Part shown: positions 24,467-34,119 of the stretch, in pieces | How positions within the stretch are numbered: position 1 is the first letter of the stretch | Layout: every line of letters starts with the position of its first letter | Assembly (NCBI RefSeq): GCF_003946095.1 | Contig: NZ_RHOD01000021.1 | Coordinates: forward strand, 1-34,296 | DNA length: 34,296 bases | Origin: Levilactobacillus lindianensis | Lineage (GTDB): Bacteria > Bacillota > Bacilli > Lactobacillales > Lactobacillaceae | Direction of reading: 5' to 3' | The notes under the pieces: model-generated | Seen by the model: the letters and a program-made list of their open reading frames with translations, nothing else | Told to the model about the DNA's origin: nothing | The model's database searches: none | Program-made: the position numbers and the translations under genes

Positions 24467-26047
24467 ATGGGCAACCGCAATGTGAATACAGCCATGCAGG
24501 GGGCCCTTATTCTCTCAATCTCGGCGTTTGTCGCGAAGCTTTTGAGTGCGGTGTACCGGGTACCCTTTCAAAACATGGTGGGGAATACAGGTTTCTACGT
24601 CTACCAGCAGGTCTATCCGATCTATGGGATCGGCATGACCTTCGCATTGAGTGGGTTACCGGTTTTTATTTCGAAGCTCATTGCCGAAGCACCAGACTTG
24701 GCGAGCCAACAGCAAGTGGCCCGGCAGGTTGAGCGTTGGCTGTGGGTGGTGGCCATTGGCATCTTTGGTTTCTTGACGGTAGCGGCCTCGGCGCTGGCAC
24801 GGGGGATGGGTGATCCCCAACTCGCGCCCTTGATTCGGGTAGTGGCGGCAATGTTTCTGTTCATGCCGGCCCTCTCGGTCAATCGTGGCTATCATCAAGG
24901 ACGCTTCCACATGTTACCAACGGCCCGTTCCCAGGTGGTGGAGCAGCTCGTTCGGGTCGTGGTGATTCTGACTGCGGCGGCCTGGGCCACGCATCAGCAG
25001 TGGTCAGTGTATACCATGGGGGCTTGGGCCCTCTCGGGAGGCACTGTTACTGCATTAGCGGCCCTACTGGTTCTGCCTACATGGCGGCAACGCGACGTCG
25101 CACCCCGACGAGCGGTCCCACACATTGGACGCCGCTTGCTGGTCGAGGGTGGTACGCTGTGTCTTTTGACGGCGATGCTGGTGCTCTTGCAGCTGGTAGA
25201 CTCGTTCACAGTCATGAAAGGGCTCGTGGCGGGCGGCATGCGTGCCGATGCTGCGAAATCCCTGAAAGGGGTCTATGATCGCGCCCAACCGTTGGTTCAG
25301 TTGGGATTGGTGGTGGCGGTGGCTTTTGCGACGTCATTATTACCAGCCCTGACGGCCACCCGACGGCGGGAACACCCGCAGACCTTTAAGCGGCTCACGA
25401 CAACTATGATGCGCATTGCCATGATGATTGCCGTGGCGGCCACGGCGGGCCTGATGGGTCTAATGCCCTGGATCAATCGCGTTTTGTTCGGTGACGACCA
25501 CGGGTCAACCATGCTAGCCGTCTATATGCTGAGTATCGTGCTCGCTACCCTGATTCAGACCTATAACAGCGTGCTCCAAAGCCAAGACCAGTATCGGTTG
25601 ACGGTTGTGGCGCTGTTGGTGGGCCTGACGGTTAAGGTGGTTGGTAATAGCTGGCTAGTCCGTGAGTTTGGGGCGATTGGTGCCAGTTGGCTTACTGTCT
25701 TTAGTCTGTCTGTGATATTGGGCATCGTTTGGTGGGGATCGGATCGCGAACTACGGTCGGGCATCTGGCGAGGGGCTTTTCTCCCTAAGTTGACCGGGAT
25801 TACCGCAGTGATGGTTGTGGGGGTCCGGTTCGCCATGGCAGTTTTAGAACGTTGGTGGCCTGCGATAGGAACGGGTCGTCTGGCGGCTGGGGGCGGTCTC
25901 TTGATCGGTATCCCAGTGGGGGTAGGCCTCTTCATTGGCCTGGCCCTGTGGTGGCACCTCCTGAGTATTCGGGAGTGGTTAGCCATCCCTCGCGCCAAGA
26001 GTATGTTAAGATTATGGCAACAACTGAAGCGACACGGAGGAAATTAA
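24467..26047 (+). CDS. MOP-superfamily flippase of the SpoVB/YabM/MurJ-like type
   Basis: The start ATG 24467 lies six bases after AAGGAGG (24454-24460), giving 526 aa; a GTG just before it is too close to the ribosome site. The protein is nearly all membrane, with about 14 predicted helices, and starts [39 protein letters not shown], the polysaccharide-export/flippase N terminus. It is the positional counterpart of B. subtilis yabM, between mfd and yabO. The likely substrate is a lipid-linked wall or polysaccharide precursor; lipid II is possible but not shown. The stop and the rqcP start are separated by two bases. Confidence 0.85.
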   Translation: MGNRNVNTAMQGALILSISAFVAKLLSAVYRVPFQNMVGNTGFYVYQQVYPIYGIGMTFALSGLPVFISKLIAEAPDLASQQQVARQVERWLWVVAIGIFGFLTVAASALARGMGDPQLAPLIRVVAAMFLFMPALSVNRGYHQGRFHMLPTARSQVVEQLVRVVVILTAAAWATHQQWSVYTMGAWALSGGTVTALAALLVLPTWRQRDVAPRRAVPHIGRRLLVEGGTLCLLTAMLVLLQLVDSFTVMKGLVAGGMRADAAKSLKGVYDRAQPLVQLGLVVAVAFATSLLPALTATRRREHPQTFKRLTTTMMRIAMMIAVAATAGLMGLMPWINRVLFGDDHGSTMLAVYMLSIVLATLIQTYNSVLQSQDQYRLTVVALLVGLTVKVVGNSWLVREFGAIGASWLTVFSLSVILGIVWWGSDRELRSGIWRGAFLPKLTGITAVMVVGVRFAMAVLERWWPAIGTGRLAAGGGLLIGIPVGVGLFIGLALWWHLLSIREWLAIPRAKSMLRLWQQLKRHGGN

Positions 26048-26049
26048 TT

Positions 26050-26319
26050 ATGCGATTAGATAAATATTTGAAAGTTTCACGGATTATCAAGCGGCGTTCT
26101 GTAGCCAAAGAAATTGCGGACAAAGGCCGGATTGAAATTAACGGTAAAGTTGCCAAGTCTTCCAGTGATGTGGCGACAAATGATGAGCTGGTTATTAAGT
26201 TCGGTAACAAAACATTAACGGTCAAAGTTAATGAGTTACTGGAAACCACGAAGAAGGACGACGCTGAACGGATGTACACCATCGTCAACGAAGACTACGC
26301 GCAGGATTTTCGGAAGTAA
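26050..26319 (+). CDS. rqcP: S4-domain RNA-binding protein RqcP (YabO)
   Basis: The 89-aa product [26 protein letters not shown] is an S4 domain along most of its length, with [15 protein letters not shown] completing the RNA-binding loop. It is the homologue of B. subtilis YabO/RqcP. RqcP binds the 50S subunit with RqcH and helps add C-terminal alanine tails to stalled nascent chains. CGGAGG lies inside the end of the flippase gene, and the start is two bases after its stop, so translation is coupled. No terminator was seen after it. Confidence 0.93.
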   Translation: MRLDKYLKVSRIIKRRSVAKEIADKGRIEINGKVAKSSSDVATNDELVIKFGNKTLTVKVNELLETTKKDDAERMYTIVNEDYAQDFRK

Positions 26320-26383
26320 TTCCGACTAAATATGACGAATGTTTTACATTATGCCAAACGCTCTAGACGGGCAATTCGAAACT

Positions 26384-26392
26384 TGCTATACT
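26384..26392 (+). promoter_or_regulatory. divIC promoter (extended -10)
   Basis: TG (26384-26385), one base, TATACT (26387-26392), about 40 bp upstream of the divIC start. Confidence 0.55.
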
Positions 26393-26431
26393 CAAGTTAA
26401 ACCATCTGGTGAAACTGAGGAGTGAGTAGCA

Positions 26432-26842
26432 ATGGCTGATGTAAAAGCGAAGCCGGCAAAAATTGAACGGTTGGAAAACGACTATACGCGTCGGTTAGAT
26501 CACCAGCAGGCTTCCGCCAAGCACACTCAGTGGTTGGGAAAGCGGCGGGTGCGTCGGGCCACCAGAATTCTCGCATTTTTTGCCGTTTTTGCTATTTTCC
26601 TCGGGGTGCAGCTGGTACGAACCAATGCCAGCCTACATCACGTTCGCCAAGAGGTGAGCACTAGCGAAGTGAAGCTGAAGAAGACGAAGGCTGAGAGCCG
26701 GGACCTTCAGGGCCAGATCAAACAGCTCAACAACCAGGATTATCTGGGACGGCTGATTCGCTCAAAGTACTACTACTCGAAGTCCGGTGAGACGATTTAC
26801 AGTCTTCCTGGGGATCACGCTAGTGACGTGACCGCAAAATAA
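26432..26842 (+). CDS. divIC: Septum formation initiator DivIC (FtsB-like)
   Basis: The 136-aa bitopic membrane protein has a basic cytoplasmic N terminus, one membrane helix at about residues 45-63 (ILAFFAVFAIFLGVQLV), then a coiled coil (VRQEVSTSEVKLKKTKAESRDLQGQIKQL) and a short conserved end with YYYSKSGETIYSLP. This is the DivIC layout; it works with FtsL and DivIB in the divisome. GAGGAG precedes the ATG by nine bases. It has its own extended -10 promoter and a terminator, and occupies the same place as in B. subtilis. Confidence 0.94.
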   Translation: MADVKAKPAKIERLENDYTRRLDHQQASAKHTQWLGKRRVRRATRILAFFAVFAIFLGVQLVRTNASLHHVRQEVSTSEVKLKKTKAESRDLQGQIKQLNNQDYLGRLIRSKYYYSKSGETIYSLPGDHASDVTAK

Positions 26843-26857
26843 TCTGATGATTAATGG

Positions 26858-26887
26858 CCGTCGGTTCGTTAAGAGCTGGCGGTTTTT
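26858..26887 (+). terminator. divIC terminator
   Basis: CCGTCGGTT (26858-26866) pairs with AGCTGGCGG (26874-26882), with wobbles, followed by TTTTT. Confidence 0.75.
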
Positions 26888-27009
26888 GTTTAATAATGCC
26901 ACAAGTCCCGCTAATCGGCTGGTTAGGTTAGCCCATTTTCTAAGCGCGGAAAAAGATCGCCACTCCAGTGTTCTTTTTAGTGTTTGGCGTGTGGGACCGG
27001 GTGGAATTG

Positions 27010-27018
27010 TGTTATACT
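27010..27018 (+). promoter_or_regulatory. yabR promoter (extended -10)
   Basis: TG (27010-27011), one base, TATACT (27013-27018), about 35 bp upstream of the yabR start. Confidence 0.55.
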
Positions 27019-27052
27019 GAAAACACTTATTTTAAGGAGGAACTTCTTGTTT

Positions 27053-27601
27053 ATGGCAATCGAGGTTGGAGCTAAAGTTTCCGGAAAGGTCTCTGGAATT
27101 ACGAACTTTGGTGCATTTGTTGATTTAGGCGACCACAAGACCGGGTTGGTCCACATTAGTGAAATTTCAGATGGGTACGTCAAGGATATCCATGACGTCT
27201 TATCAGTCGGTGATGAAGTGACGGTGAAGGTGCTGACCGTTGGTGACGATGGGAAGATTGGTCTTTCGATTCGGAAGGCCGTTGACCATCCCGCTGGCGA
27301 GCAGGGACATCACGCCCACAACACGCATCGTGATCATAACGAACACAATGATCACGCACGTCGCGGTGGGGCCCCTCACAGTGGTGAAAATCACAGTCAT
27401 GGTCGACGGTTCGAGAATAATGGTTCCCGGCCCCACAGAGGGTCAGCAAATGGCCGTTTCTCAGGACATCACTCGGAAAACCATGAAGAAAGTTTTGACG
27501 ACTTGATGTCAGGCTTCCTCAAGCAAAGCGAGGATCGTCTGGCAACTATCAAACGTAACACAGAAGGCAAACGTGGTGGCCGTGGTGGCCGGCGTAGCTA
27601 A
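27053..27601 (+). CDS. yabR: S1 RNA-binding domain protein (YabR)
   Basis: I use ATG 27053, which gives the family N terminus MAIEVGAKVSGKVSGI and 182 aa; a TTG at 27047 is better spaced from AAGGAGG (27034-27040) and would add two residues, so the start is ambiguous. Residues 1-75 are one S1 domain (ITNFGAFVDLGDHKTGLVHISEISDGYVKDI, KIGLSI). The next 65 residues are rich in His, Asn, Arg and Gly, a disordered and probably RNA- or metal-binding tail. The C terminus contains a conserved FDDLMSGFLKQSEDRL. It lies between divIC and tilS as in Bacillus. Confidence 0.92.
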   Translation: MAIEVGAKVSGKVSGITNFGAFVDLGDHKTGLVHISEISDGYVKDIHDVLSVGDEVTVKVLTVGDDGKIGLSIRKAVDHPAGEQGHHAHNTHRDHNEHNDHARRGGAPHSGENHSHGRRFENNGSRPHRGSANGRFSGHHSENHEESFDDLMSGFLKQSEDRLATIKRNTEGKRGGRGGRRS

Positions 27602-27613
27602 TCTGTAAACACT

Positions 27614-27641
27614 AAGGACCGCACTTGTTGCGGCCTTTTTT
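27614..27641 (+). terminator. yabR terminator
   Basis: AAGGACCGCA pairs with TGCGGCCTT (one bulge) followed by TTTTTT to 27641. It ends 28 bp before the tilS start, leaving no room for a separate downstream promoter, so tilS relies on readthrough or on a promoter inside yabR. Confidence 0.8.
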
Positions 27642-27669
27642 GTTAACTGGGAACGAAGGGGCGACACAC

Positions 27670-29037
27670 TTGACGTTAGAAACGAGATTTCGGCAGAATT
27701 GTCAGCGGTGGGGTTGGGCTAATCCTAAGCAGCACGGCTTAATTGCGGTGTCGACCGGTGTGGATTCAATGGTCTTACTGACCTTGTTTACCCGATTACC
27801 GGCCAGTGAGCGGCCGCAACTTTCCGTGGTTCACGTCAATCATCACCTACGCGAACAGAGTCGCACGGAAGAAACCTTTCTCAAGCAGTGGTGTGCCGCT
27901 CGTCAAATTCCGGTAACGGTGGCTGACTGGACGAGCGATCAGCATCCGAGTCATGGTACAGAGGCTGCGGCCCGCGAGTTTCGATATAAGTTCTTCGGTG
28001 ACCAACTGGTGGCCCAGTCCGCAGACTGGGTGGCGACGGCCCATCAGGCGGATGAGCAAGCGGAGACAATTCTCCTCAAGCTCATTCGTGGTGGCCAGTT
28101 GGATCAGTTGACGGGGATGGCCCCCCAGCGAGCGTTTCGTGGTGGTTCGGTGATTCATCCGCTACTGCCATTTCGTAAGGCGGAACTCGAGGCCTATGCG
28201 CGTGAACAGCACATTCCCTGGTATGAGGATGCAACGAACCAGGAGCTGGTGGCGAGTCGTAACCGCGTTCGCCACGAGATTATGCCGCTTTTGCGGCGAG
28301 AGAATCCCCAAGTGGACCGTCACCTGATTGCCTATGCAGACCAGTTATCAGCGACACTGCAAGTCACGGATCACGTCTTGGATCGGCAATTAGCGACGAT
28401 TCTGACCCAGAACGATCCGTTGGCGGGAGAGGTTACACGGCTACTGGCTTTTCCGGAGGCAGATCAGCGTCTCCTCTTGGCACGGCTATTGAAACGGGCA
28501 TCACCCAGTGTGGCCACCAATTCGGCGATGCTGGACCAGTGCTTGCAGCTGTTAACCAACACGCAACATCCCACGGGTACCGTGGAATTCGGTGCTGGTT
28601 GGCGATTTAGCAAACGCTATCAACAATTTCAGTTTACTCAGGTTAAAAAAATGCGTGAAAATTCGCAGGAAGCTTCTCAATTTATGGTAGTATTGAACCA
28701 ATGGCAACCGTTGGGTGACGGCTGGCAGATCGGTTGCTTCACCGTGACTTCTGACCAAAGATTACCGTCAACGGATCAGGTGGCGCTACGGACGGATCAA
28801 TTGCCCTTAAGGGTGCGTCCGTGGCAGTCAGCAGATCAGTTGCGGCTGGCCGATGGGCATCATCAGTCGGTTCGCCGCATTCTCATTAACGCCAAGGTGC
28901 CCCGCGATCGCCGTGATCGCCAGCGGGTCTTGGTGACGGCGAAAGATGAGGTCTTAGCGGTCATTGGGGTGAAGTGGGCGGTCTTAGCTGCGCCACCACG
29001 GACCAATCACTACCACGTAGTCATCAAACATGAATAG
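27670..29037 (+). CDS. tilS: tRNA(Ile)-lysidine synthase
   Basis: The start is TTG 27670, eight bases after AAGGGG (27656-27661), giving [16 protein letters not shown] and 455 aa; the longer frame begins inside the yabR terminator. The PP-loop is STGVDS at about 28-33, a lactobacillus-type variant of SGGxDS. HHLREQS, the [20 protein letters not shown] block and the TilS C-terminal region ([14 protein letters not shown]) follow. The enzyme puts lysidine on C34 of tRNA-Ile(CAU) so it reads AUA. hpt follows 16 bp downstream. Confidence 0.95.
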   Translation: MTLETRFRQNCQRWGWANPKQHGLIAVSTGVDSMVLLTLFTRLPASERPQLSVVHVNHHLREQSRTEETFLKQWCAARQIPVTVADWTSDQHPSHGTEAAAREFRYKFFGDQLVAQSADWVATAHQADEQAETILLKLIRGGQLDQLTGMAPQRAFRGGSVIHPLLPFRKAELEAYAREQHIPWYEDATNQELVASRNRVRHEIMPLLRRENPQVDRHLIAYADQLSATLQVTDHVLDRQLATILTQNDPLAGEVTRLLAFPEADQRLLLARLLKRASPSVATNSAMLDQCLQLLTNTQHPTGTVEFGAGWRFSKRYQQFQFTQVKKMRENSQEASQFMVVLNQWQPLGDGWQIGCFTVTSDQRLPSTDQVALRTDQLPLRVRPWQSADQLRLADGHHQSVRRILINAKVPRDRRDRQRVLVTAKDEVLAVIGVKWAVLAAPPRTNHYHVVIKHE

Positions 29038-29053
29038 GCGAAAGGGGAACAGC

Positions 29054-29596
29054 ATGAATAACGATATCGAAATAGTCCTTTATAGTGAGGAAGACATTGC
29101 CGCAGCCTGCAGACGTTTAGGCACGCAGCTTGAGGAGGATTACCGGGATAAGACACCTTTGATTATCTGTGTTTTGAAGGGTGCGATCCTGTTTATGACC
29201 GATGTCATTCGGGACATGGACATCTATGCAACGATTGATTTCATCGATGTCTCCAGTTATAACGGGGGTACCGCTTCTTCCGGGACCATTCGTTTATTGA
29301 AGGACTTGGATACGGATGTTGCTGGCCGCGATATCATCTTAGTGGAAGATATCATTGATACCGGCCGGACGTTGAAGTACCTGGAAGACCTTTTGAAGGA
29401 CAGAAAGGCCAACTCAATTCGCGTTTGTACGTTAATGGACAAACCAAGTGGCCGGGTTGTTGAAGCCAAGGCAGATTACGTCGGATTTAACGTTCCGAGT
29501 GAGTTCGTCGTGGGTTATGGTTTGGACTACGAAGAAAAGTATCGTAACCTTCCGTATGTCGGTGTTTTGAAGCCATCCGTCTATTCAGATAAATAA
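29054..29596 (+). CDS. hpt: Hypoxanthine (guanine) phosphoribosyltransferase
   Basis: I use ATG 29054, after AAAGGGGA (29041-29048), giving 180 aa; the upstream in-frame ATG at 29030 overlaps tilS and lacks a ribosome site. The product has [20 protein letters not shown], the flexible-loop region with [11 protein letters not shown] and the PRPP motif [13 protein letters not shown] at about 95-107. It salvages hypoxanthine or guanine with PRPP. tilS-hpt-ftsH is the order in most Firmicutes. Its role alongside tilS is positional and not biochemical. Confidence 0.96.
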   Translation: MNNDIEIVLYSEEDIAAACRRLGTQLEEDYRDKTPLIICVLKGAILFMTDVIRDMDIYATIDFIDVSSYNGGTASSGTIRLLKDLDTDVAGRDIILVEDIIDTGRTLKYLEDLLKDRKANSIRVCTLMDKPSGRVVEAKADYVGFNVPSEFVVGYGLDYEEKYRNLPYVGVLKPSVYSDK

Positions 29597-29705
29597 TTAG
29601 TCAACGATAGTCAATTGTGATAACATCTTATTTAGTTAAAGGGGCATAAGCTCTAAAATTTCGTTCCTATCATCACGCTGGGAACTGTGGGTAAGGAGGC
29701 ACGAC

Positions 29706-31808
29706 ATGAATAATCGACGAAATGGACTGTTTAGAAATAGTCTGTTTTACATTGTGATCTTCTTGTTGATCATTGGTGTGGTTTACCTATTTAATGGTAA
29801 TAACAGCAGCTCACAATCCCAAGAAATCCAATCGAGTCAATTCGTTAAGGACTTGAATTCAAATAAGATCAAGAAATTCTCCATTCAACCTTCAGGGGGA
29901 GTTTACAAGATCACCGGGGAATATCGTAACGCGCAAAAGCGGACGACCAACACCGGTTTCAGTCTCGGCGGCTCACAGAGCACAGCTGTGACTGGTTTTA
30001 GCACTCAAGTCTTGACGAATAATTCGACGGTTTCCGAGATTGATAAGGTTGCCAAGAACCACAATGTAAAAGTCAATACCAAAGCGGAAGAGTCGAGTGG
30101 CTTCTGGATTAACTTACTGGTGTACGTTGCACCACTAGTCATCTTTTTCTTCTTCTTCTACATGATGATGGGTCAAGCCGGCCAAGGCGGCGGCAATGGC
30201 CGTGTCATGAACTTTGGGAAGAGTAAGGCCAAACCAGCCGACAGCAAAGAGAACAAGGTTCGCTTTGCCGACGTTGCTGGTGAGGAGGAAGAAAAGCAAG
30301 AACTGGTCGAAGTTGTCGAGTTCTTGAAGAATCCACGTAAATTCGTGGCGTTAGGTGCCCGGATTCCGTCTGGTGTGCTACTGGAGGGTCCTCCTGGTAC
30401 TGGTAAAACGTTGCTAGCCAAGGCCGTTGCTGGTGAAGCGGCGGTACCATTCTTCTCGATTTCCGGTTCGGATTTCGTGGAAATGTTCGTTGGTGTCGGG
30501 GCCAGTCGTGTCCGGGATCTCTTTGAACAGGCCAAAAAGGCTGCACCATCAATCATCTTCATTGATGAAATTGATGCGGTTGGTCGTCAACGTGGTGCCG
30601 GCATGGGCGGTGGCCACGACGAACGGGAACAAACGTTGAACCAATTACTGGTTGAAATGGATGGTTTTACTGGGAGCGAAGGCGTCATTGTGATGGCTGC
30701 TACCAACCGTTCCGACGTTTTGGATCCTGCCTTGCTTCGTCCAGGCCGGTTTGACCGGAAGATTCTGGTTGGCCGTCCAGACGTCAAGGGTCGTGAAGCT
30801 ATCTTGAAGGTTCACGCTAAGAACAAGCCTTTGGCTAACGATGTTGATTTGAAGGAAATTGCCAAGCAAACCCCTGGTTTCGTCGGGGCCGACTTGGAAA
30901 ACCTCTTGAACGAAGCAGCCTTATTGGCGGCACGACGGAATAAGACACGGGTGGATGCTTCTGACTTAGATGAAGCTGAAGATCGAGTTATCGCCGGGCC
31001 TGCTAAGAAGGACCGGGTCATCAGTCCGGAAGAACGGAAGACCGTGGCTTACCATGAAGCCGGCCATACCATCGTTGGGTTAGTTTTGAACGATGCGCGG
31101 GTTGTGCACAAGGTTACCATTGTTCCTCGAGGCCGTGCGGGCGGTTACGCCATCATGTTGCCACGTGAGGACCAGATGCTGATGTCCAAGAAGGATGCTA
31201 TGGAACAGATCGCTGGGTTGATGGGTGGTCGGACTGCCGAAGAGTTAATCTTCCATTCCGAATCATCTGGCGCTTCCAACGACTTCGAGCAGGCAACGCA
31301 AATTGCCCGTTCCATGGTTACTCAGTATGGGATGAGTGATGCCGTGGGGACCGTTGCACTGGAAAGTGCTGGCGGACAACCATTCGCAGGTGCTGGTTAC
31401 TACAACCAACCAAGTTACTCAGAACATACCGCTAACTTAATTGATAGTGAAGTTCGCCGGATCATCGGGGAAGCCCACGAGACTGCCCGGAAGATTCTGG
31501 AAGAACACAAGGTTGAACACAAGATTATTGCGGATGCCTTACTGAAATACGAAACGCTGGACGAAAAGCAAATTCTCAGCCTGTTTAACACTGGGAAGAT
31601 GCCGGATAAGGACGGCGATGCCGAATTTCCAAGTGAAAAGGCGGCAACTTTTGAAGAATCCAAGCGCGAATTAGAACGACGCGAGGCTGAACGTCAAGCT
31701 TCTACGGAAGCGAAGTTGGCTTCGAGTGCGTCGAGTGATGCCCCTGAGGCAGCACCGGCAAGTTCTGCCGCACCGGATGATCCAGACGATACCGACCATT
31801 CTGAATAG
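29706..31808 (+). CDS. ftsH: ATP-dependent membrane zinc metalloprotease FtsH
   Basis: The 700-aa product starts at ATG 29706 after AAGGAGG. Two membrane segments (about 12-29 and 137-156) flank an extracytoplasmic domain. The AAA+ module has GPPGTGKT at about 228-235, [15 protein letters not shown] and the second region of homology. The zinc protease has HEAGH at about 450-454 and [16 protein letters not shown]. The last 60 residues are acidic and rich in Ser/Ala/Glu/Pro, a variable tail. FtsH degrades damaged membrane and some regulatory proteins. No heat-shock (HrcA or CtsR) operator was seen in the 109-bp gap upstream. Confidence 0.97.
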   Translation: MNNRRNGLFRNSLFYIVIFLLIIGVVYLFNGNNSSSQSQEIQSSQFVKDLNSNKIKKFSIQPSGGVYKITGEYRNAQKRTTNTGFSLGGSQSTAVTGFSTQVLTNNSTVSEIDKVAKNHNVKVNTKAEESSGFWINLLVYVAPLVIFFFFFYMMMGQAGQGGGNGRVMNFGKSKAKPADSKENKVRFADVAGEEEEKQELVEVVEFLKNPRKFVALGARIPSGVLLEGPPGTGKTLLAKAVAGEAAVPFFSISGSDFVEMFVGVGASRVRDLFEQAKKAAPSIIFIDEIDAVGRQRGAGMGGGHDEREQTLNQLLVEMDGFTGSEGVIVMAATNRSDVLDPALLRPGRFDRKILVGRPDVKGREAILKVHAKNKPLANDVDLKEIAKQTPGFVGADLENLLNEAALLAARRNKTRVDASDLDEAEDRVIAGPAKKDRVISPEERKTVAYHEAGHTIVGLVLNDARVVHKVTIVPRGRAGGYAIMLPREDQMLMSKKDAMEQIAGLMGGRTAEELIFHSESSGASNDFEQATQIARSMVTQYGMSDAVGTVALESAGGQPFAGAGYYNQPSYSEHTANLIDSEVRRIIGEAHETARKILEEHKVEHKIIADALLKYETLDEKQILSLFNTGKMPDKDGDAEFPSEKAATFEESKRELERREAERQASTEAKLASSASSDAPEAAPASSAAPDDPDDTDHSE

Positions 31809-31820
31809 TCATTGCGTAGG

Positions 31821-31853
31821 AAAGGGTCTGAGACGTTGGTCTCGGCCCTTTTT
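31821..31853 (+). terminator. ftsH terminator
   Basis: AAAGGGTCTGAGAC pairs with GTCTCGGCCCTTT with a bulge, ending in TTTTT. Confidence 0.85.
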
Positions 31854-31866
31854 CTGTCGGTTGTGT

Positions 31867-31894
31867 TTGCAAACGGCTCAGTTTCTGGTAAGGT
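31867..31894 (+). promoter_or_regulatory. hslO promoter candidate
   Basis: TTGCAA (31867-31872), a 16-bp spacer, TAAGGT (31889-31894), with an extended TG. The -10 is imperfect. It lies just after the ftsH terminator and about 65 bp before hslO. Confidence 0.4.
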
Positions 31895-31959
31895 AGGGCA
31901 TGGAAAAAGGTCCCGTGGCGTGCCCGTGAGGTACTCGCGGAGATGAAAGGACGTTAAGA

Positions 31960-32847
31960 ATGGCAGATTATTTAATTAAAAGTTTGATTGATAATGGCAT
32001 GTTTCGGGCCTATGTGGTTGATGCTACCGAGACTGTGGCAGAGGCCCAACAACGGCATGATACTTGGTCATCGGCAACCGCCGCTTTAGGTCGGACCCTG
32101 ATTGGGACGATGTTACTGTCAACGTCACTCCTGAAGGGTGATGAGAAGCTGACGGTTAAGGTTAATGGTCACGGACCAGTTGGAGCCATTGTGGCCGATG
32201 GTAATGCCGACGGTACGGTGAAGGGTTACCTCCAGTATCCTCATATCAGTTTGCCGTTAAATGAAAAACACAAGATCGACGTGCGTAAGGCTGTGGGTGC
32301 GCAAGGCATGTTGACCGTGACGAAGGACCAAGGTCTGGGCCAACCCTATACGGGACAAGTTCCGTTGGTCTCTGGTGAGTTAGGTGAGGACTTCACTTAC
32401 TACCTGGCTAAATCAGAACAGATTCCGAGTGCCGTGGGTGTTTCCGTTTTCGTGCAACCTAACAACACGGTTAAGGTGGCCGGTGGTTTCATGATTCAGG
32501 TGATGCCAGGTGCTTCGGACGAAGCGATTGCCCGGTTAGAGAAGCGGATTAAAGAAATGCCAATGGTCTCGGAGCTTCTATTAGAGGGGCAGACACCGGA
32601 GGATATTTTGAACCTGTTATTCAAGGATGAAACGGTGAAGATTTTACAGAAGATGCCTGTCGGCTTTAAGTGTGACTGTTCGAAGGATCGTTTTGCGGCC
32701 TCATTGGCTTCGATTCAACCGCAAGCCTTACAAGAAATGATCGATGAGGACCATGGTGCCGAGGCCGTTTGCCACTTCTGTGGAACGAAGTATACCTACT
32801 CAGAAGATGATCTCAGAGAGATTCTCGCCCACGCGCAAGAGAAATAG
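31960..32847 (+). CDS. hslO: Redox-regulated chaperone Hsp33
   Basis: The 295-aa product has the Hsp33 N-terminal substrate-binding domain. The zinc-thiol switch has Cys238 and Cys240 in KCDCSKDRF and Cys271 and Cys274 in CHFCGTKY. All four redox Cys are present, so the oxidation-activated holdase should be functional. It follows ftsH as in B. subtilis (coaX, normally between them, is absent here) and is followed 11 bp later by dusB. Confidence 0.96.
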   Translation: MADYLIKSLIDNGMFRAYVVDATETVAEAQQRHDTWSSATAALGRTLIGTMLLSTSLLKGDEKLTVKVNGHGPVGAIVADGNADGTVKGYLQYPHISLPLNEKHKIDVRKAVGAQGMLTVTKDQGLGQPYTGQVPLVSGELGEDFTYYLAKSEQIPSAVGVSVFVQPNNTVKVAGGFMIQVMPGASDEAIARLEKRIKEMPMVSELLLEGQTPEDILNLLFKDETVKILQKMPVGFKCDCSKDRFAASLASIQPQALQEMIDEDHGAEAVCHFCGTKYTYSEDDLREILAHAQEK

Positions 32848-32858
32848 GGGGCGGTGAG

Positions 32859-33875
32859 TTGACCTGGAAGATAGGGAACGTGGAGATTGCTAATCGAGTC
32901 GTCGTTGCCCCAATGGCTGGCGTGACCAACGTGGCCTTTCGCCAGATCTGTAAGTCGTTTGGTGCTGGACTGGTCGAGTGTGAGATGATCTCGGGCCAAG
33001 GCATTCACTACCAGAATCAGCGAACGTTGAAAATGATGGCGGTCGCCGCGAATGAACACCCCATGAGTATTCAGATATTCGGGGGAACAGAGGAAACACT
33101 GGTCCAAGCGGCCCAGTATGTTGATCGCCAGACTGCGGCAGACATCATCGACATCAATATGGGGTGTCCGGTGAACAAGGTTGTTAATACGGAAGCCGGC
33201 GCCAAATGGTTACTGGATCCTGATAAGGTCCATCACATGGTAGCTGCCGTGGTGGCCGCGGTCGATAAGCCCGTGACGGTTAAGATGCGAACGGGTTGGG
33301 ATGACCATCACCTATATGCGGTGGAGAATGCTCTGGCTGCTGAATCTGCGGGAGCCTCAGCAATCGCCATGCATGGGCGAACGCGTAAGCAGATGTATCA
33401 GGGACATGCTGACTGGGAGATCCTGCACCGAGTTGCGGAGCGCTTGACCGTTCCCTTTATGGGCAATGGTGACATTCGGACACCGGAGGACGCTTGGAAG
33501 ATGATTCATGAGGTTGGTGCCGATGCCGCCATGATTGGTCGTGCGGTCATGGGGAATCCGTGGCTCCTGCAGCGGGTTAATCGTTACCTGGATACGCAAG
33601 AGCTGCTACCGGAACCAACGCCGGCGGATAAGATTGACCTCGCCAAGACCCATTTGCATCAGTTATGTGTCGCCTGTGGTCCTCAAGAAGGGCCCCGGGA
33701 CTTCTGTAACCAGGTGGCTTACTATCTCAAGGGGATTCCCCATGCAGCCCGGACGAAGGTTGCGGTGACGAATGCCAAAGATGAAGCGACAATGATGACC
33801 CTGTTAGATGATTTCTTAAACCAGTTAACGGTTAGGTCACAGCAGGCGTCAGTCTCACGATATCATGATCGTTAA
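32859..33875 (+). CDS. dusB: tRNA-dihydrouridine synthase
   Basis: The start is TTG 32859, seven bases after AGGGGG, giving MTWKIGNVEIANRVVVAPMAGVTN and 338 aa. The FMN-dependent TIM barrel shows VVAPMAGVTN, the catalytic Cys103 in NMGCPVNKVV, TVKMRTGWD, AIAMHGRTR, FMGNGDI and AAMIGRAVMGNPW. The enzyme reduces uridine to dihydrouridine in the tRNA D-loop. It shares a transcript with hslO (11-bp gap) and is followed by a very strong terminator. In many lactobacilli lysS comes next; here an rRNA promoter region follows instead. Confidence 0.95.
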   Translation: MTWKIGNVEIANRVVVAPMAGVTNVAFRQICKSFGAGLVECEMISGQGIHYQNQRTLKMMAVAANEHPMSIQIFGGTEETLVQAAQYVDRQTAADIIDINMGCPVNKVVNTEAGAKWLLDPDKVHHMVAAVVAAVDKPVTVKMRTGWDDHHLYAVENALAAESAGASAIAMHGRTRKQMYQGHADWEILHRVAERLTVPFMGNGDIRTPEDAWKMIHEVGADAAMIGRAVMGNPWLLQRVNRYLDTQELLPEPTPADKIDLAKTHLHQLCVACGPQEGPRDFCNQVAYYLKGIPHAARTKVAVTNAKDEATMMTLLDDFLNQLTVRSQQASVSRYHDR

Positions 33876-33882
33876 GTCATCG

Positions 33883-33918
33883 AAACGGGCACTGGATAAG
33901 CTTATCTAGTGCCCGTTT
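33883..33918 (+). terminator. dusB terminator
   Basis: AAACGGGCACT (33883-33893) pairs perfectly with AGTGCCCGTTT (33908-33918); the loop itself contains the palindrome GATAAGCTTATC. It ends in TTTT. Confidence 0.95.
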
Positions 33919-33993
33919 TGCCGTCTAATGGAGAATGACCTTTTGACAAAAGTGGTTATTTATCGATTTTTTCAAATTTTATGCAGAAAATGC

Positions 33994-34022
33994 TTGACCC
34001 ATTGGCCAATTGTTGGTATATT
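33994..34022 (+). promoter_or_regulatory. rRNA operon promoter P1
   Basis: TTGACC (33994-33999), a 17-bp spacer, TATATT (34017-34022), preceded by an A/T-rich stretch (about 33955-33990) that could serve as an UP element. This is the first of two strong promoters in tandem, the usual Firmicute rrn arrangement. Confidence 0.75.
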
Positions 34023-34082
34023 TATAAACGTTGTCACGACAGCACAGAGTGTTGTGCGGTGAAAGAAAAGATAAATTAGTTC

Positions 34083-34112
34083 TTGACGGCTAAACGTTAG
34101 ATATGTTATTCT
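34083..34112 (+). promoter_or_regulatory. rRNA operon promoter P2
   Basis: TTGACG (34083-34088), an 18-bp spacer, TATTCT (34107-34112) with an extended TG. It is about 90 bp downstream of P1. Confidence 0.75.
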
Positions 34113-34119
34113 AATATAG

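Noticed and set aside
25561-25998. 145-codon open frame opposite the flippase gene
   Set aside because: Its composition is an artefact of reading membrane-helix codons in reverse; there is no ribosome site.
33943-33971. A third rRNA promoter starting with a perfect TTGACA
   Set aside because: No acceptable -10 lies 16-18 bp downstream (only ATTTTT).
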